10,656 bases of DNA from Planctomycetaceae bacterium (GTDB taxonomy: Bacteria > Planctomycetota > Planctomycetia > Pirellulales > Thermoguttaceae): contig JAITQV010000336.1 of assembly GCA_031288765.1 (NCBI GenBank), positions 1-10,656 on the forward strand, written 5' to 3'. Below are positions 1 to 6,771 of the stretch, in pieces. The number at the start of each line of letters is the position of its first letter. Within the stretch, counting starts at the first letter, position 1. Under the pieces are notes generated by a model. It made no database searches, was not told the DNA's origin, and worked only from the letters and a program-made list of their open reading frames with translations. The position numbers and the translations under genes were made by a program.

Positions 1-73
1 TACTTATTTTTTAAAATATAATTTAGTCTCCTAAAATATTGACATTAAAAAATGGAAAATTATTTAGTTTGTT

Positions 74-101
74 ATTCTATATTTAAAAAATTATCGGTCA
101 A
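74..101 (-). promoter_or_regulatory. Candidate leftward sigma-70 promoter
   Basis: On the minus strand TTGACC (96-101) is followed after 16 bp by TAGAAT (74-79), each one base from the sigma-70 consensus. It would drive transcription out of the left edge. The surrounding DNA is so AT-rich that such a match can occur by chance, and no gene is visible to the left. Confidence 0.3.
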
Positions 102-156
102 GATACCCCCCAGAAAAAATAATTTTTGTGTTTTATTTTTTATTTTTATTTAGATA

Positions 157-226
157 AATTTCCTATGGAGATTTATTGATTTGTTTTATTATTGCTTTTC
201 TATTGATAGGAATTTCCTACGGAAAT
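157..226 (+). repeat. Pair of 16-bp near-direct repeats with dyad
   Basis: AATTTCCTATGGAGAT (157-172) and AATTTCCTACGGAAAT (211-226) differ at two positions and start 54 bp apart. The second copy is a perfect hairpin, ATTTCC (212-217) and GGAAAT (221-226) around TAC. They could be operator half-sites or a decayed repeat; no regulator is identifiable. Confidence 0.4.
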
Positions 227-292
227 CAAGTTACCGCAATATATTAATTCCGCTTGCGAACTATTCACTATTAACTATCAACTAATATGTTA

Positions 293-375
293 CCCTTTCA
301 GGGCGTTAATAGTTGTTTATGAACATTAACCCGCCGTGTTACGGCGGGCTGGTTTCTATTGCCCTTGCAGGGCGT
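293..375. repeat. REP-like hairpin cluster
   Basis: Three hairpins follow each other inside AT-rich DNA. A central 8-bp stem (CCCGCCGT 330-337 with ACGGCGGG 341-348, loop GTT) lies between two copies of a 14-bp sequence, CCCTTTCAGGGCGT (293-306) and CCCTTGCAGGGCGT (362-375), which match at 13 of 14 positions. Each copy is itself a small hairpin (CCCT/AGGG). The outer direct repeats and inner palindrome resemble REP/BIME-type dispersed elements. No T-run follows the central stem, so it is not a typical intrinsic terminator. Confidence 0.5.
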
Positions 376-409
376 AGGACAATATGCTATCTCATCCATA
401 CTCTCTGAT

Positions 410-449
410 CCGGCGGTTGCGTTGCGCTTCACCGCCGGTTATGCACATC
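410..449 (+). repeat. Hairpin with inverted partner at right end
   Basis: CCGGCGGT (410-417) pairs with ACCGCCGG (431-438) across a 13-nt loop. The 24 bases at 426-449 (starting GCTTCACCGCC, ending TATGCACATC) recur exactly, on the opposite strand, at 9847-9870. The two copies therefore form a long-distance inverted repeat enclosing all five clear genes. This looks like a genome-wide dispersed element rather than a unique pair, but only two copies are visible here. Confidence 0.55.
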
Positions 450-501
450 ACACGCGGGGTTAAGATTCCGATTGCCGTGTGAAAATCGAAATCAGTTGGC
501 T

Positions 502-570
502 ATCGCCGACGCAACCCTTCGGCGAAGGGCTTTCACCCAACGATTACCTTGTGAATTTGTTAATCAAGAG
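502..570 (+). repeat. Dispersed repeat copy with CCCTTCGG hairpin
   Basis: GCAACCCTTC followed by GGCGAAGGG (511-529) forms a strong hairpin. Downstream, TACCTTGTGAATTTGTTAATCA (split here: TACCTTGTG at 546-554, AATTTGTTAATCAAGAG to 570) resembles the second half of the 42-bp tandem unit near 10000. This copy is interrupted by a few extra bases relative to the copies at 2989-3040 and 9975-10100. A 76-codon frame over this area (472-702) is judged spurious because it runs through the repeat. Confidence 0.45.
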
Positions 571-656
571 GCAATCAAAACAACCAATGATGAGACCATT
601 CCGCTCTTCACTTCCAATTCCCCACTATCAACTCCCATACTTATCGGGTTAATCTG

Positions 657-662
657 TATAAT
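657..662 (+). promoter_or_regulatory. Candidate -10 box for the beta-barrel gene
   Basis: A perfect TATAAT lies 90 bp upstream of the preferred start at 747 and 37 bp upstream of the alternative at 699. No good -35 hexamer is found at 16-18 bp, so this may be an activator-dependent promoter or a chance match. Confidence 0.35.
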
Positions 663-746
663 CGTTAAAGTTTTTCAGTTTTCTTGCCGATTTGAGAGAT
701 GATGTTTGCTCTTTTGCCTGTTTACTATCTCACAATCACCAAAACA

Positions 747-1775
747 ATGCGGTCATTGGCACAATCCGTTGTTCCGGCAATTTTAGCGGTTGCCGGTTTG
801 TTGGTATTGCTCCAACACGCCGCCGCAACTCCCTCCAACTCTCCCTTCTTCCAACTCCCCAACCCCGCCCCCAATTCCAAAACCGAAGAATCCTTCGACC
901 AACCCTTTGACCGTCCTCTTTTTTCCGCCGATACGGATTTTTGGCTCGGTCAAAAACAACGGCGGCGCGGAAACGGCGGAAGAGTTTGGGCAAATTTGTA
1001 TTACGGCGATACCACTCTCAAACCCAAAGATACCAACTCCAAAATTAAACCCGACCTCTACGGGTTCCAACTTGGGCTGGATGTTATTCAATCCCACGGC
1101 GTCTATAACACCTTTTTCGGGAACTTCAACCAATCCAAAATAAAATATCCCAACCAAACAAACTCCAAAAACGAAAACTATCTTTTCGGATTCGGAAAAT
1201 ACTTGTATTTGAGCGGTTGTCATTTCGGCGGAACCGCAAGCGCCGGTTACGACAGATATAAAATCGCCAACCCCGCCTCACCCGTTAACGCCAAAGGACA
1301 AGGACTCCAGTGTAATTTATTCGGCGAATTTGGGATTGACTTTATTCTTGGAAAATGGGGGTTCAAACCGTTTTACGCTTTACAATATGACTTTTTATAT
1401 CACGGGCGAATCGGCGAAGCCGATGCACCGGTTCAAGGCGATTGGAACGGTCACGGGTTGAACCAATTGCTCGGAATACGTATCAATTGGAAATTCCTCG
1501 ATTCCCTCGAACTCCAAACCCGATTCACTTGGATTCACGAAATGTTAGACAATCCGCCGGTTTATTATCATGCCCGATTTTCGGCGGTTCACGGAACTTC
1601 CACGCCCGCAATCCTCTTTCACGAAGGAAACATCGGACGCGATTGGGCTTGGATTGGTTGCGGGCTGAAATTCGAAGGCGTGTACAACATCTTTCTTTTT
1701 CTCGATTATGACCTCACAGTTAACGCTCGGCACATCACCCACCTCGCCAACCTTGGGCTTTGTTTCGGTTGGTAA
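747..1775 (+). CDS. Autotransporter-type outer-membrane beta-barrel protein, short passenger
   Basis: The product is predicted to be exported and to form an outer-membrane beta-barrel. From ATG 747 (342 aa) it opens with a clear Sec signal peptide: MRSLAQ, a hydrophobic core (VVPAILAVAGLLVLL), and a likely cut after the HAAA motif near residue 27. A roughly 40-residue Pro/Asn-rich stretch follows, then about 270 residues of alternating polar and aromatic strands to the C-terminus. The protein ends LGLCFGW, with the terminal aromatic residue expected of BAM-inserted barrels. The last strands (RDWAWIGCGLKFEG, then FLFLDYDLT) resemble autotransporter beta-barrel domains. There is essentially no passenger, so it may be a stand-alone barrel or the remnant of a longer autotransporter. 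ATG 699 or 702 in the same frame would add 15-16 residues before the signal peptide; a GAGAG lies just upstream of those, so the start is uncertain. The specific function is unknown. Confidence 0.75.
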   Translation: MRSLAQSVVPAILAVAGLLVLLQHAAATPSNSPFFQLPNPAPNSKTEESFDQPFDRPLFSADTDFWLGQKQRRRGNGGRVWANLYYGDTTLKPKDTNSKIKPDLYGFQLGLDVIQSHGVYNTFFGNFNQSKIKYPNQTNSKNENYLFGFGKYLYLSGCHFGGTASAGYDRYKIANPASPVNAKGQGLQCNLFGEFGIDFILGKWGFKPFYALQYDFLYHGRIGEADAPVQGDWNGHGLNQLLGIRINWKFLDSLELQTRFTWIHEMLDNPPVYYHARFSAVHGTSTPAILFHEGNIGRDWAWIGCGLKFEGVYNIFLFLDYDLTVNARHITHLANLGLCFGW

Positions 1776-1895
1776 ATTCTTAGCGGAATTTCGTCCCGCC
1801 TGCCGCAATAAACGGAAATCCCCCCAAATACCGGAAACAACCGCCGGATTAACACCAACCGTTTTCTTTTAATCCGATGTATTTTGACCTTCCTC

Positions 1896-1924
1896 TTGAA
1901 TTGATCGGCGGTTCCCGTTAGAAT
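1896..1924 (+). promoter_or_regulatory. Candidate sigma-70 promoter for the PfkB kinase gene
   Basis: TTGAAT (1896-1901) and TAGAAT (1919-1924) are separated by exactly 17 bp, each close to consensus (TTGACA/TATAAT). The predicted transcript would start near 1931 and carry an untranslated leader of about 80 nt before ATG 2014. The remaining 1776-2013 intergenic DNA shows no other feature. Confidence 0.45.
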
Positions 1925-2013
1925 AACTCCGCTAATGGATTGTCCGTTGTTTTCCGAGCAAGTTGTTGAAATAGTACGGATGTTTAACCCTTTACATTTT
2001 TTATTGAGATAAT

Positions 2014-2916
2014 ATGACATTATTGGCAGTTGGTTCGATTGCGTTTGACACGATTGAAACACCGGTTGCGAAACGGGAAGAAGTTCTCGGCGGTTCTGCT
2101 CCTTATTTTGCTTATGCGGCGAGTTTTTTCGGTTCTGTCCAATTGGTTGGGGTAGTCGGCGACGATTTTCCCGAAGAACACATGGAAATGTTCCGCAAAC
2201 GGGGAATTGATTTATCGGGTCTTGAAATTGTATCCGGCGGGAAAACGTTTCGGTGGAGCGGGAAATACCACGAAAATATGAATGATCGGGACACGTTGGA
2301 CACCCAGCTCAATGTGCTCGGCGATTTCCAACCCAAATTGCCGGAAGATTTTCGCCGTTCTCAATTTGTTTTTCTGGCGAACGGTGCTCCTTCGACCGGA
2401 CTTGCGGTTTTGGAACAAATTCAGGGAGCCGACTTGATTGTTGCCGACACGATGAATCTTTGGATCAATATTGCAAGGAATGATCTTGACGTATTACTCA
2501 AACGGATTGACGGGCTTGTGTTGAATGACAGCGAGGCGAAAATGCTTACCGGCGAACTCAATGTGATTACGGCGGCACGGAAGATTCTGAATTTAGGTCC
2601 CAAATTTGTTGTTGTCAAAAAAGGCGAACACGGTTCTTTATTTGTCAGTGAATACGAGACTTATCTTATTCCTGCCTTCCCAACCGAAAATGTGGTTGAT
2701 CCGACTGGAGCGGGCGATTCATTTGCCGGCGGCATGATGGGATATATTGCTTCGCGCGGCAACCTCGACAGCGAAACAATCAAGAACGCCTTAGTTTACG
2801 GCACATTGGTTGCCGGTTTTTGTGTGGAGGGTTTTGGTCTTGACAGGTTCAAGGAAATTAACCGCGAAGAAATTGATCGTCGTCTTGTGTTATTCCGCAA
2901 GATGGCGTCATTCTAA
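2014..2916 (+). CDS. PfkB/ribokinase-family sugar or nucleoside kinase
   Basis: This is a cytoplasmic ATP-dependent kinase of the ribokinase (PfkB) superfamily, 300 aa, the usual family length. The substrate-side GGSAPY motif is at residues 26-31. NDSEAKML (171-178) carries the NxxE magnesium/phosphate motif, KKGEHG (202-207) is the strand-turn before the nucleotide site, and DPTGAGDSFAGG (229-240) is the PfkB signature with the anion hole and catalytic base Asp235. All key residues are present, so it should be active. The substrate cannot be read from sequence: ribose, fructose, adenosine and other nucleosides all use this fold. The start at 2014 places the first beta-strand (LLAVGSIAFDT) correctly. 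Only a weak GAG lies 5-7 bases upstream. It stands alone between two envelope genes and a 7-bp hairpin follows its stop. Coding-strand composition is G/T-rich, unlike the preceding C-rich gene. Confidence 0.92.
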   Translation: MTLLAVGSIAFDTIETPVAKREEVLGGSAPYFAYAASFFGSVQLVGVVGDDFPEEHMEMFRKRGIDLSGLEIVSGGKTFRWSGKYHENMNDRDTLDTQLNVLGDFQPKLPEDFRRSQFVFLANGAPSTGLAVLEQIQGADLIVADTMNLWINIARNDLDVLLKRIDGLVLNDSEAKMLTGELNVITAARKILNLGPKFVVVKKGEHGSLFVSEYETYLIPAFPTENVVDPTGAGDSFAGGMMGYIASRGNLDSETIKNALVYGTLVAGFCVEGFGLDRFKEINREEIDRRLVLFRKMASF

Positions 2917-2941
2917 TTAAGGGGCGGTACCGCATCTGGGG

Positions 2942-2961
2942 TTGTCCGAAAAGGCGGACAA
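2942..2961 (+). terminator. 3' hairpin after the kinase gene
   Basis: TTGTCCG (2942-2948) pairs with CGGACAA (2955-2961) around an AAAAGG loop, beginning 25 bases after the stop codon. No T-tract follows, so it may stabilise the transcript end or assist factor-dependent termination rather than act as a classical intrinsic terminator. Confidence 0.35.
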
Positions 2962-2988
2962 ATCACTGACAGAGTTTCTATTTCCGGC

Positions 2989-3040
2989 GCAACCCTTCGG
3001 CGAAGGGTTGCCTACCTTATGATTAATAATTCATAAAGTA
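2989..3040 (+). repeat. Dispersed repeat copy with CCCTTCGG hairpin
   Basis: GCAACCCTT (2989-2997) pairs with AAGGGTTGC (3003-3011), giving a strong near-perfect palindrome. The 24 bases 2999-3022 (from GGCGAAGGGTT to CCTTATGA) are identical to 9977-10000 in the tandem array near the right end. The following ATTAATAATTCAT diverges from that unit. This marks the intergenic gap between the kinase and the large membrane-protein gene. Confidence 0.6.
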
Positions 3041-3045
3041 AACAA

Positions 3046-3165
3046 ATGAAACCCCAATTATCTTACAAATATCTTACAAAACATTCCGCTGACGAATTAC
3101 GCAAATCTCACAAATTGCTCTTGCACGAAAAGATAAATTTTGGCATTATACGCAACCGTTTTTAG
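3046..3165 (+). CDS. Possible 39-aa small protein, unrecognised
   Basis: An open frame from ATG 3046 to TAG 3163-3165 encodes a basic peptide beginning MKPQLSYKYLTKHSADELRK and ending NFGIIRNRF. It lies in the 315-bp gap between the kinase and the large membrane-protein gene, directly after a dispersed repeat and 66 bp before the next start. Its A- and C-rich codons resemble the 5' part of the downstream gene. There is no Shine-Dalgarno sequence and I do not recognise the family. It could equally be a chance frame or a leader peptide; the promoter candidate at 3121-3149 lies inside it, which argues against its expression together with the next gene. Confidence 0.25.
   Translation: MKPQLSYKYLTKHSADELRKSHKLLLHEKINFGIIRNRF
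3121..3149 (+). promoter_or_regulatory. Weak promoter candidate for the 3232 gene
   Basis: TTGCAC (3121-3126) and CATTAT (3144-3149) are spaced by 17 bp, each four of six to consensus. The transcript would start near 3156, giving a leader of about 75 nt. It is the only reasonable candidate I see upstream of ATG 3232, but the match is modest. Confidence 0.28.
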
Positions 3166-3231
3166 ACCATACCGTCCCAAAACGACTCCGCTACACAAAA
3201 CAACCCGCCCAATTCATTAAATTATAAGGAC

Positions 3232-6200
3232 ATGCGACTTTCGTTGCGTACACTTCTTGCTTTCGAAGATCATATCTTCGATCAAGAACAACATCAACAA
3301 CTTGAACGGCTCATCCCAAAACATGACGCCGCCTCAACTATGTTGAACAGAATCCGAAGTACGGTACGCAACCCCCGACTCGGTGTGCCGGGTTTGGTCG
3401 ATCAACGAGAAGAACTCGACCCCAATCTCGTCGCCGAATACCTCGACCACCAAATGCCGGACGAAATTCAAGAACGGTTTGAAACCTATTGCCTGTCGTC
3501 CGATAAATATCTCGCGGAAATTGCCGCAATCCACCATATCTTATCAAATGTTCTCGGCGAACCGGCTCGAACCAGCCGCGAATGCCGCCAACATTGCTAT
3601 GATCTTTACCGGTTGCCGGTTGGAGCGGAGGGGTTCGGTGAAAAGCCGGAAAAAGAAAAAATAGAACCGGAACTCCCTTTCGGTTCCCGCAAACTCTCGT
3701 TTGACGATTACTTGACACCCTCACGCAAATCCGCAACCTCCGAAACAACCGGAGTAAAAGAATTTCAAGCAAACCATACTCCGTCTTCCGGTTCAAACCG
3801 ACCGGAATTGATTATATTCCCGCAACCCCTCGAAGCCGATACTCATTTACCGGCTTTTACCCTTACTCCGTCTTCCCAATTAACTCCCGCCGTTTTTCCT
3901 TCCCAAACCGCTGCTCCCCTGACCGCTGCTTCCCCAATCGTTGCTTCCCTGACCGGCGCTTCTCAAACCACTAACACAATTTCTCCGGCGGTTTCCCACA
4001 CGGAACAGGATAATCCTCAACCGTTTTCATGGGCAAACGTGCTTTGGAATTGGCTGACTGCCGATAAAACGGAAAAAAAGAAAATAGAAAATAACTCCGA
4101 AAATCGTACCGGACAAATCCCAACCAATACACAGAAAAATATTTCCGTGCGGACAATGTTAATAATTCTCCTGCTATGCTCTACCGGATGGCTCGGTTGG
4201 AATAAAATTCAGGAAAAATGGGAGAATGTTCCGCAAAGAGATAAGACTGCTTCATTGAATATTACGCCGGAAGTTGCCGGTTCTTCCGGTATTTCGGAGC
4301 CTTTGAATGTTCGGGAAAATGCAACACCGCCGCCAACACCAATACAGCCAACTCCAATACAGCCAACTCCAATACAGCCAACTCCGCCGATTGCCGGAAT
4401 GCGGACAGAAACGGCGGCAACATTGCAGGAACCGCCCAAAAGATCAACCGAAATTATTTCGTCTTACGCCCCCGTGTTGCCGACAACACCTCAACAAACT
4501 AAGGAAGTTAAGGCGGAACCGGTTCCGCCCGCGTTGTCTAATACCCTGCCGAACACTTCGCCGAATACCGGTAGTACAAACACGGCAATTCCCGCCAATA
4601 CCGCCAACATTATTAATACTGTCATAGAACCGCCTAAGGAAGTCTTCCCATTGGTTCCGGTCGCAGAATCGACAAACACTGTAAATGATGCAAAAGTAAA
4701 AACGGAAACAGAACTTCCGCAACAATCTTCCGATTTAACGGCGTTGGGGTTGCCGGTTTCACCTGCCCCGCTTGCCGCCCCGTCCGCTCCAACAGTGGTC
4801 AAGTTAAAATCAACAGAGATTCCGTTATCCGAAAAGCAATCCGAAAAACCAATGATGTTTGCGCCCAATCCGATGCGGCATTCTCAAACGGTTGTTGTAC
4901 CGGCTGGCGGCGCTGAGAGGCAATCTTTGGCGGTTCCTCCGGCAAATTCTTTTACACAAACTCTTGCGGAACCGGAACAACCAAAACCGGTTTCGCCGGC
5001 AACACGGGATTCGGTAAAACGGCGCGAAAAACCGGAAGTCAGAAACTCCGCGGTAGTTGCCAGAGTAACACCAACCAATTTTGAGACGCCGATTCGGTCG
5101 AAACCTCTCTTGGTGGCAATGCCGGAACATAAACCGGAACAATTCGACAATCAATCGTTGATTGCGTTTCATTCGATTTCGGCGCCGCCGAAACGCAAGG
5201 GTTCCGCTTTATTATCGCCGGAATTTGTGGAACCGAGACGGCAGGATGAAGTTGTTTTCGGTTTGAGGGAAGAGCAAAATTCCAATACGTGGACAACATC
5301 GGCGGTCAATCAGTTTCCGGTAGAACAACCGGCAGAGCAATCGGCAGAACAATCGGCGGAGCAATCAAGGGAACGGTTTGCGGAACATTCCGAACTTGTT
5401 GAGGTGAACGGGTTGAGCGATGATTTTTTTCCAAAACCGTCCAAACCGTCTATTGCGTTTGGCGGAATGATTCCGGCGGAACCCGTTTCGGCAACCGCTC
5501 CGACCAAACATGTTATTCCGGTCGGGGAAATTCGTGAGCGGTCGGATATTCCGCAACCTCCGGTTCTTGGGCGGGTTCTTGCGATGAAGGAACCGTGTAT
5601 TGTTTTTTCGGCGTCCACCGCCAGTGATCAGTGGGAGATGAAGAGGCTGCCGTTTTCGCTTCACGCCAACCAATATCTTTTGACAACATCTCCATTCCGT
5701 GCGGTGGTGGAATTGGAAGGCGGTTTTCAGGTTGAAATGGTTGGCGATTCCAAATGTTGTCTGTTGGACGCGGATGAGAGCGGGGTTGCCGGTATTTTCA
5801 TTGATTACGGACGTTTTGTGATTCGTCCGGTTTTTTCGGAAGGCAAAAGCACGCCTCAATCGCTTCGTCTTCAGACGGAAAAGATTCAGGGAACCGTCCA
5901 TTTAAATGATTCGGCGAGTCTTGTATTTGTGGACACGTTTGCGGAGATACGTGAAAACAGTCCCCATGAATTGGTTCCCAACCGTCCTCCTCTTCTTCCT
6001 CAAACGCGACCGATACTTGGGCTTATTCCTGATGTAAACGGGAAGATTTTATGGCAGGTTGGTCGGACAACACTTACGGCAATGAGACAGGCGGGCGTAT
6101 TGCTTATTCAGGAAAAGCCGGAACTTGGAAATATTGAGGGGCTTCCCAACTGGTTGAATCCATTGCCGTTGCCGCCGGAGAGCGAACAACTTGCGGCGGT

Positions 6201-6471
6201 TTGCCATCGGATTTTCGATAGGGCAAACGGAAATTGTGAAGCGGCGTTGAATTTGTTAATTCGGGACTCTTCTATTGTGGTTCGGTCGTTTGGTTATCGT
6301 CTTTGGGGGGATTTGGGTCGGTTTGATATTCCGTTAACATTTCTTTCGGAAGCCAAACCCGACGAAGAACCGATTCGGCAAGTTCTTGTTCCGTATTTTC
6401 GGGAGGTGATGAAGCGTGATGAGGAGACGGTGCAACGGCTTGCGGATGCGATTGAGGCGGTTCGGCGTTAG
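3232..6471 (+). CDS. Large single-pass membrane protein: anti-sigma-like N-domain, Pro-rich linker, FecR-like C-region
   Basis: The protein has 1079 residues. Residues 1-125 are helical and resemble the N-terminus of a planctomycete family of unknown function: MRLSLRTLLAFEDHIFD, then DPNLVAEYLDHQMPDEIQ (63-80) and a C87-centred helix (YCLSSDKYLAEIAAIHHIL). This recalls the AYLDGEL-type anti-sigma zinc-finger layout, but only one Cys is left, so zinc binding is unlikely. Residues 140-300 are Pro/Thr/Ala-rich. A single transmembrane helix follows (about 306-323, TMLIILLLCSTGWLGW), with KKK upstream favouring an N-terminus inside. Residues 330-770 are a disordered P/T/E/Q-rich linker with two short tandem repeats. 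About 776-900 is beta-rich (FRAVVELEGGFQVEMVGD, 822-839), FecR-like in feel. About 950-1079 is helical. The layout suggests a membrane-spanning signalling or scaffold protein. The FecR and anti-sigma comparisons are inference, and no sigma factor gene is adjacent. AAGGA lies only 1 nt before ATG 3232; that start is kept because it gives the family-like N-terminus. Confidence 0.85.
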   Translation: MRLSLRTLLAFEDHIFDQEQHQQLERLIPKHDAASTMLNRIRSTVRNPRLGVPGLVDQREELDPNLVAEYLDHQMPDEIQERFETYCLSSDKYLAEIAAIHHILSNVLGEPARTSRECRQHCYDLYRLPVGAEGFGEKPEKEKIEPELPFGSRKLSFDDYLTPSRKSATSETTGVKEFQANHTPSSGSNRPELIIFPQPLEADTHLPAFTLTPSSQLTPAVFPSQTAAPLTAASPIVASLTGASQTTNTISPAVSHTEQDNPQPFSWANVLWNWLTADKTEKKKIENNSENRTGQIPTNTQKNISVRTMLIILLLCSTGWLGWNKIQEKWENVPQRDKTASLNITPEVAGSSGISEPLNVRENATPPPTPIQPTPIQPTPIQPTPPIAGMRTETAATLQEPPKRSTEIISSYAPVLPTTPQQTKEVKAEPVPPALSNTLPNTSPNTGSTNTAIPANTANIINTVIEPPKEVFPLVPVAESTNTVNDAKVKTETELPQQSSDLTALGLPVSPAPLAAPSAPTVVKLKSTEIPLSEKQSEKPMMFAPNPMRHSQTVVVPAGGAERQSLAVPPANSFTQTLAEPEQPKPVSPATRDSVKRREKPEVRNSAVVARVTPTNFETPIRSKPLLVAMPEHKPEQFDNQSLIAFHSISAPPKRKGSALLSPEFVEPRRQDEVVFGLREEQNSNTWTTSAVNQFPVEQPAEQSAEQSAEQSRERFAEHSELVEVNGLSDDFFPKPSKPSIAFGGMIPAEPVSATAPTKHVIPVGEIRERSDIPQPPVLGRVLAMKEPCIVFSASTASDQWEMKRLPFSLHANQYLLTTSPFRAVVELEGGFQVEMVGDSKCCLLDADESGVAGIFIDYGRFVIRPVFSEGKSTPQSLRLQTEKIQGTVHLNDSASLVFVDTFAEIRENSPHELVPNRPPLLPQTRPILGLIPDVNGKILWQVGRTTLTAMRQAGVLLIQEKPELGNIEGLPNWLNPLPLPPESEQLAAVCHRIFDRANGNCEAALNLLIRDSSIVVRSFGYRLWGDLGRFDIPLTFLSEAKPDEEPIRQVLVPYFREVMKRDEETVQRLADAIEAVRR
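4333..4386 (+). repeat. 15-bp coding tandem repeat (TPIQP)
   Basis: The unit CCAACACCAATACAG (4333-4347) is followed by two identical copies of CCAACTCCAATACAG (4348-4377) and a partial fourth. It encodes TPIQP repeats in the periplasmic linker, about 45 residues after the transmembrane helix. Near-identity of units suggests recent slippage, so copy number may vary between strains. Confidence 0.85.
5320..5367 (+). repeat. 12-bp coding tandem repeat (AEQS)
   Basis: Four 12-bp units (5320-5331, 5332-5343, 5344-5355, 5356-5367) encode VEQP-AEQS-AEQS-AEQS in the distal linker. Variation between units is mostly at third codon positions (GAG/GAA, GCA/GCG), so the peptide has been retained while the DNA diverged. 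Confidence 0.8.
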
Positions 6472-6771
6472 GGTTGGGCGGGTATTCAGGACGGATGTTC
6501 GGCTAACACGGGAAACATTCTGCCTCAACGCCGAAATAAACCTTAATACCGCTGAAATATTACCAAAAATTAATGCAAAGAGCCCCTTTGAACTATTCAC
6601 TATAAACCTTAATTACAAGGTTGCCGACCTGAATTTTGTTCTCGTTCAACAAATGCGCGAATCAACCGCCGCTCTGCAAATACGGCGAATTTTTTCCTCT
6701 TGACGTTGTCGCCGAAAATCGGGACAATCCGATGTTTCCCCTTCGGCAGCCTCAACAGTTTCAACAAAAAT
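6472..6771. other. Intergenic region before the LptF/LptG gene
   Basis: About 300 bp without a convincing gene. It contains a small hairpin, AACCTT (6605-6610) with AAGGTT (6617-6622). Just after it, GGTTGCCGACCTGAATT (6619-6635) is a degenerate copy of the dispersed repeat at 2999 and 9977-10090. GAACTATTCACTAT (6590-6603) also recurs at 258-271. The promoter for the next gene lies at the right end. Confidence 0.4.
6700..6728 (+). promoter_or_regulatory. Candidate sigma-70 promoter for the LptF/LptG gene
   Basis: TTGACG (6700-6705) and GACAAT (6723-6728) are separated by 17 bp. Transcription would start near 6735, 37 nt before ATG 6772. The TTG at 6700 is also the formal beginning of a longer frame, but it falls in the -35 hexamer, which supports the later start codon. 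Confidence 0.42.

Larger units (their letters stand above)
1..290. other. AT-rich gene-free stretch
   Basis: This stretch is strongly AT-rich, with long A and T runs, and I see no coding region in either direction. It contains a perfect TTGACA at 39-44 without a good -10 partner, a leftward promoter candidate, and a 16-bp near-direct repeat, listed separately where useful. The composition is clearly different from the genes that follow, which fits a regulatory or non-coding border between divergently organised neighbourhoods. The gene upstream, if transcribed leftward, lies outside the window. Confidence 0.5.

Noticed and set aside
330..348. Intrinsic terminator at the CCCGCCGT/ACGGCGGG hairpin
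   Set aside because: The stem is strong, but the following bases (CTGGTTTCTATTG) contain no U-tract, and no gene ends just upstream on the + strand. A repeat element is more likely.
472..702. 76-codon + strand frame beginning MPCENRNQ
   Set aside because: It runs through the dispersed repeat hairpin, has no recognisable domain, and overlaps the next gene's alternative start region. It is most likely a chance frame.
783..1223. 146-codon minus-strand frame opposite the beta-barrel gene
   Set aside because: It mirrors the Pro/Asn-rich and early barrel coding of the + strand gene, and its composition is Gly/Val-rich without a family signature. It is a shadow frame.
3141..3155. Sigma-54 promoter upstream of the 3232 gene
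   Set aside because: TGGCA followed by GCA is present, but the GG-to-GC spacing is 8 rather than the required 10 bases.
5365..5901. 178-codon minus-strand frame opposite the large membrane-protein gene
   Set aside because: Arg/Asn-rich antisense of a well-supported + strand gene with continuous domains. No initiation context or motif supports it.
6700..6771. TTG start 24 codons upstream of the LptF/LptG gene
   Set aside because: The extra residues are not membrane-like, the family N-terminus begins MKTIHRYILWEV at 6772, and the TTG coincides with a -35 hexamer.
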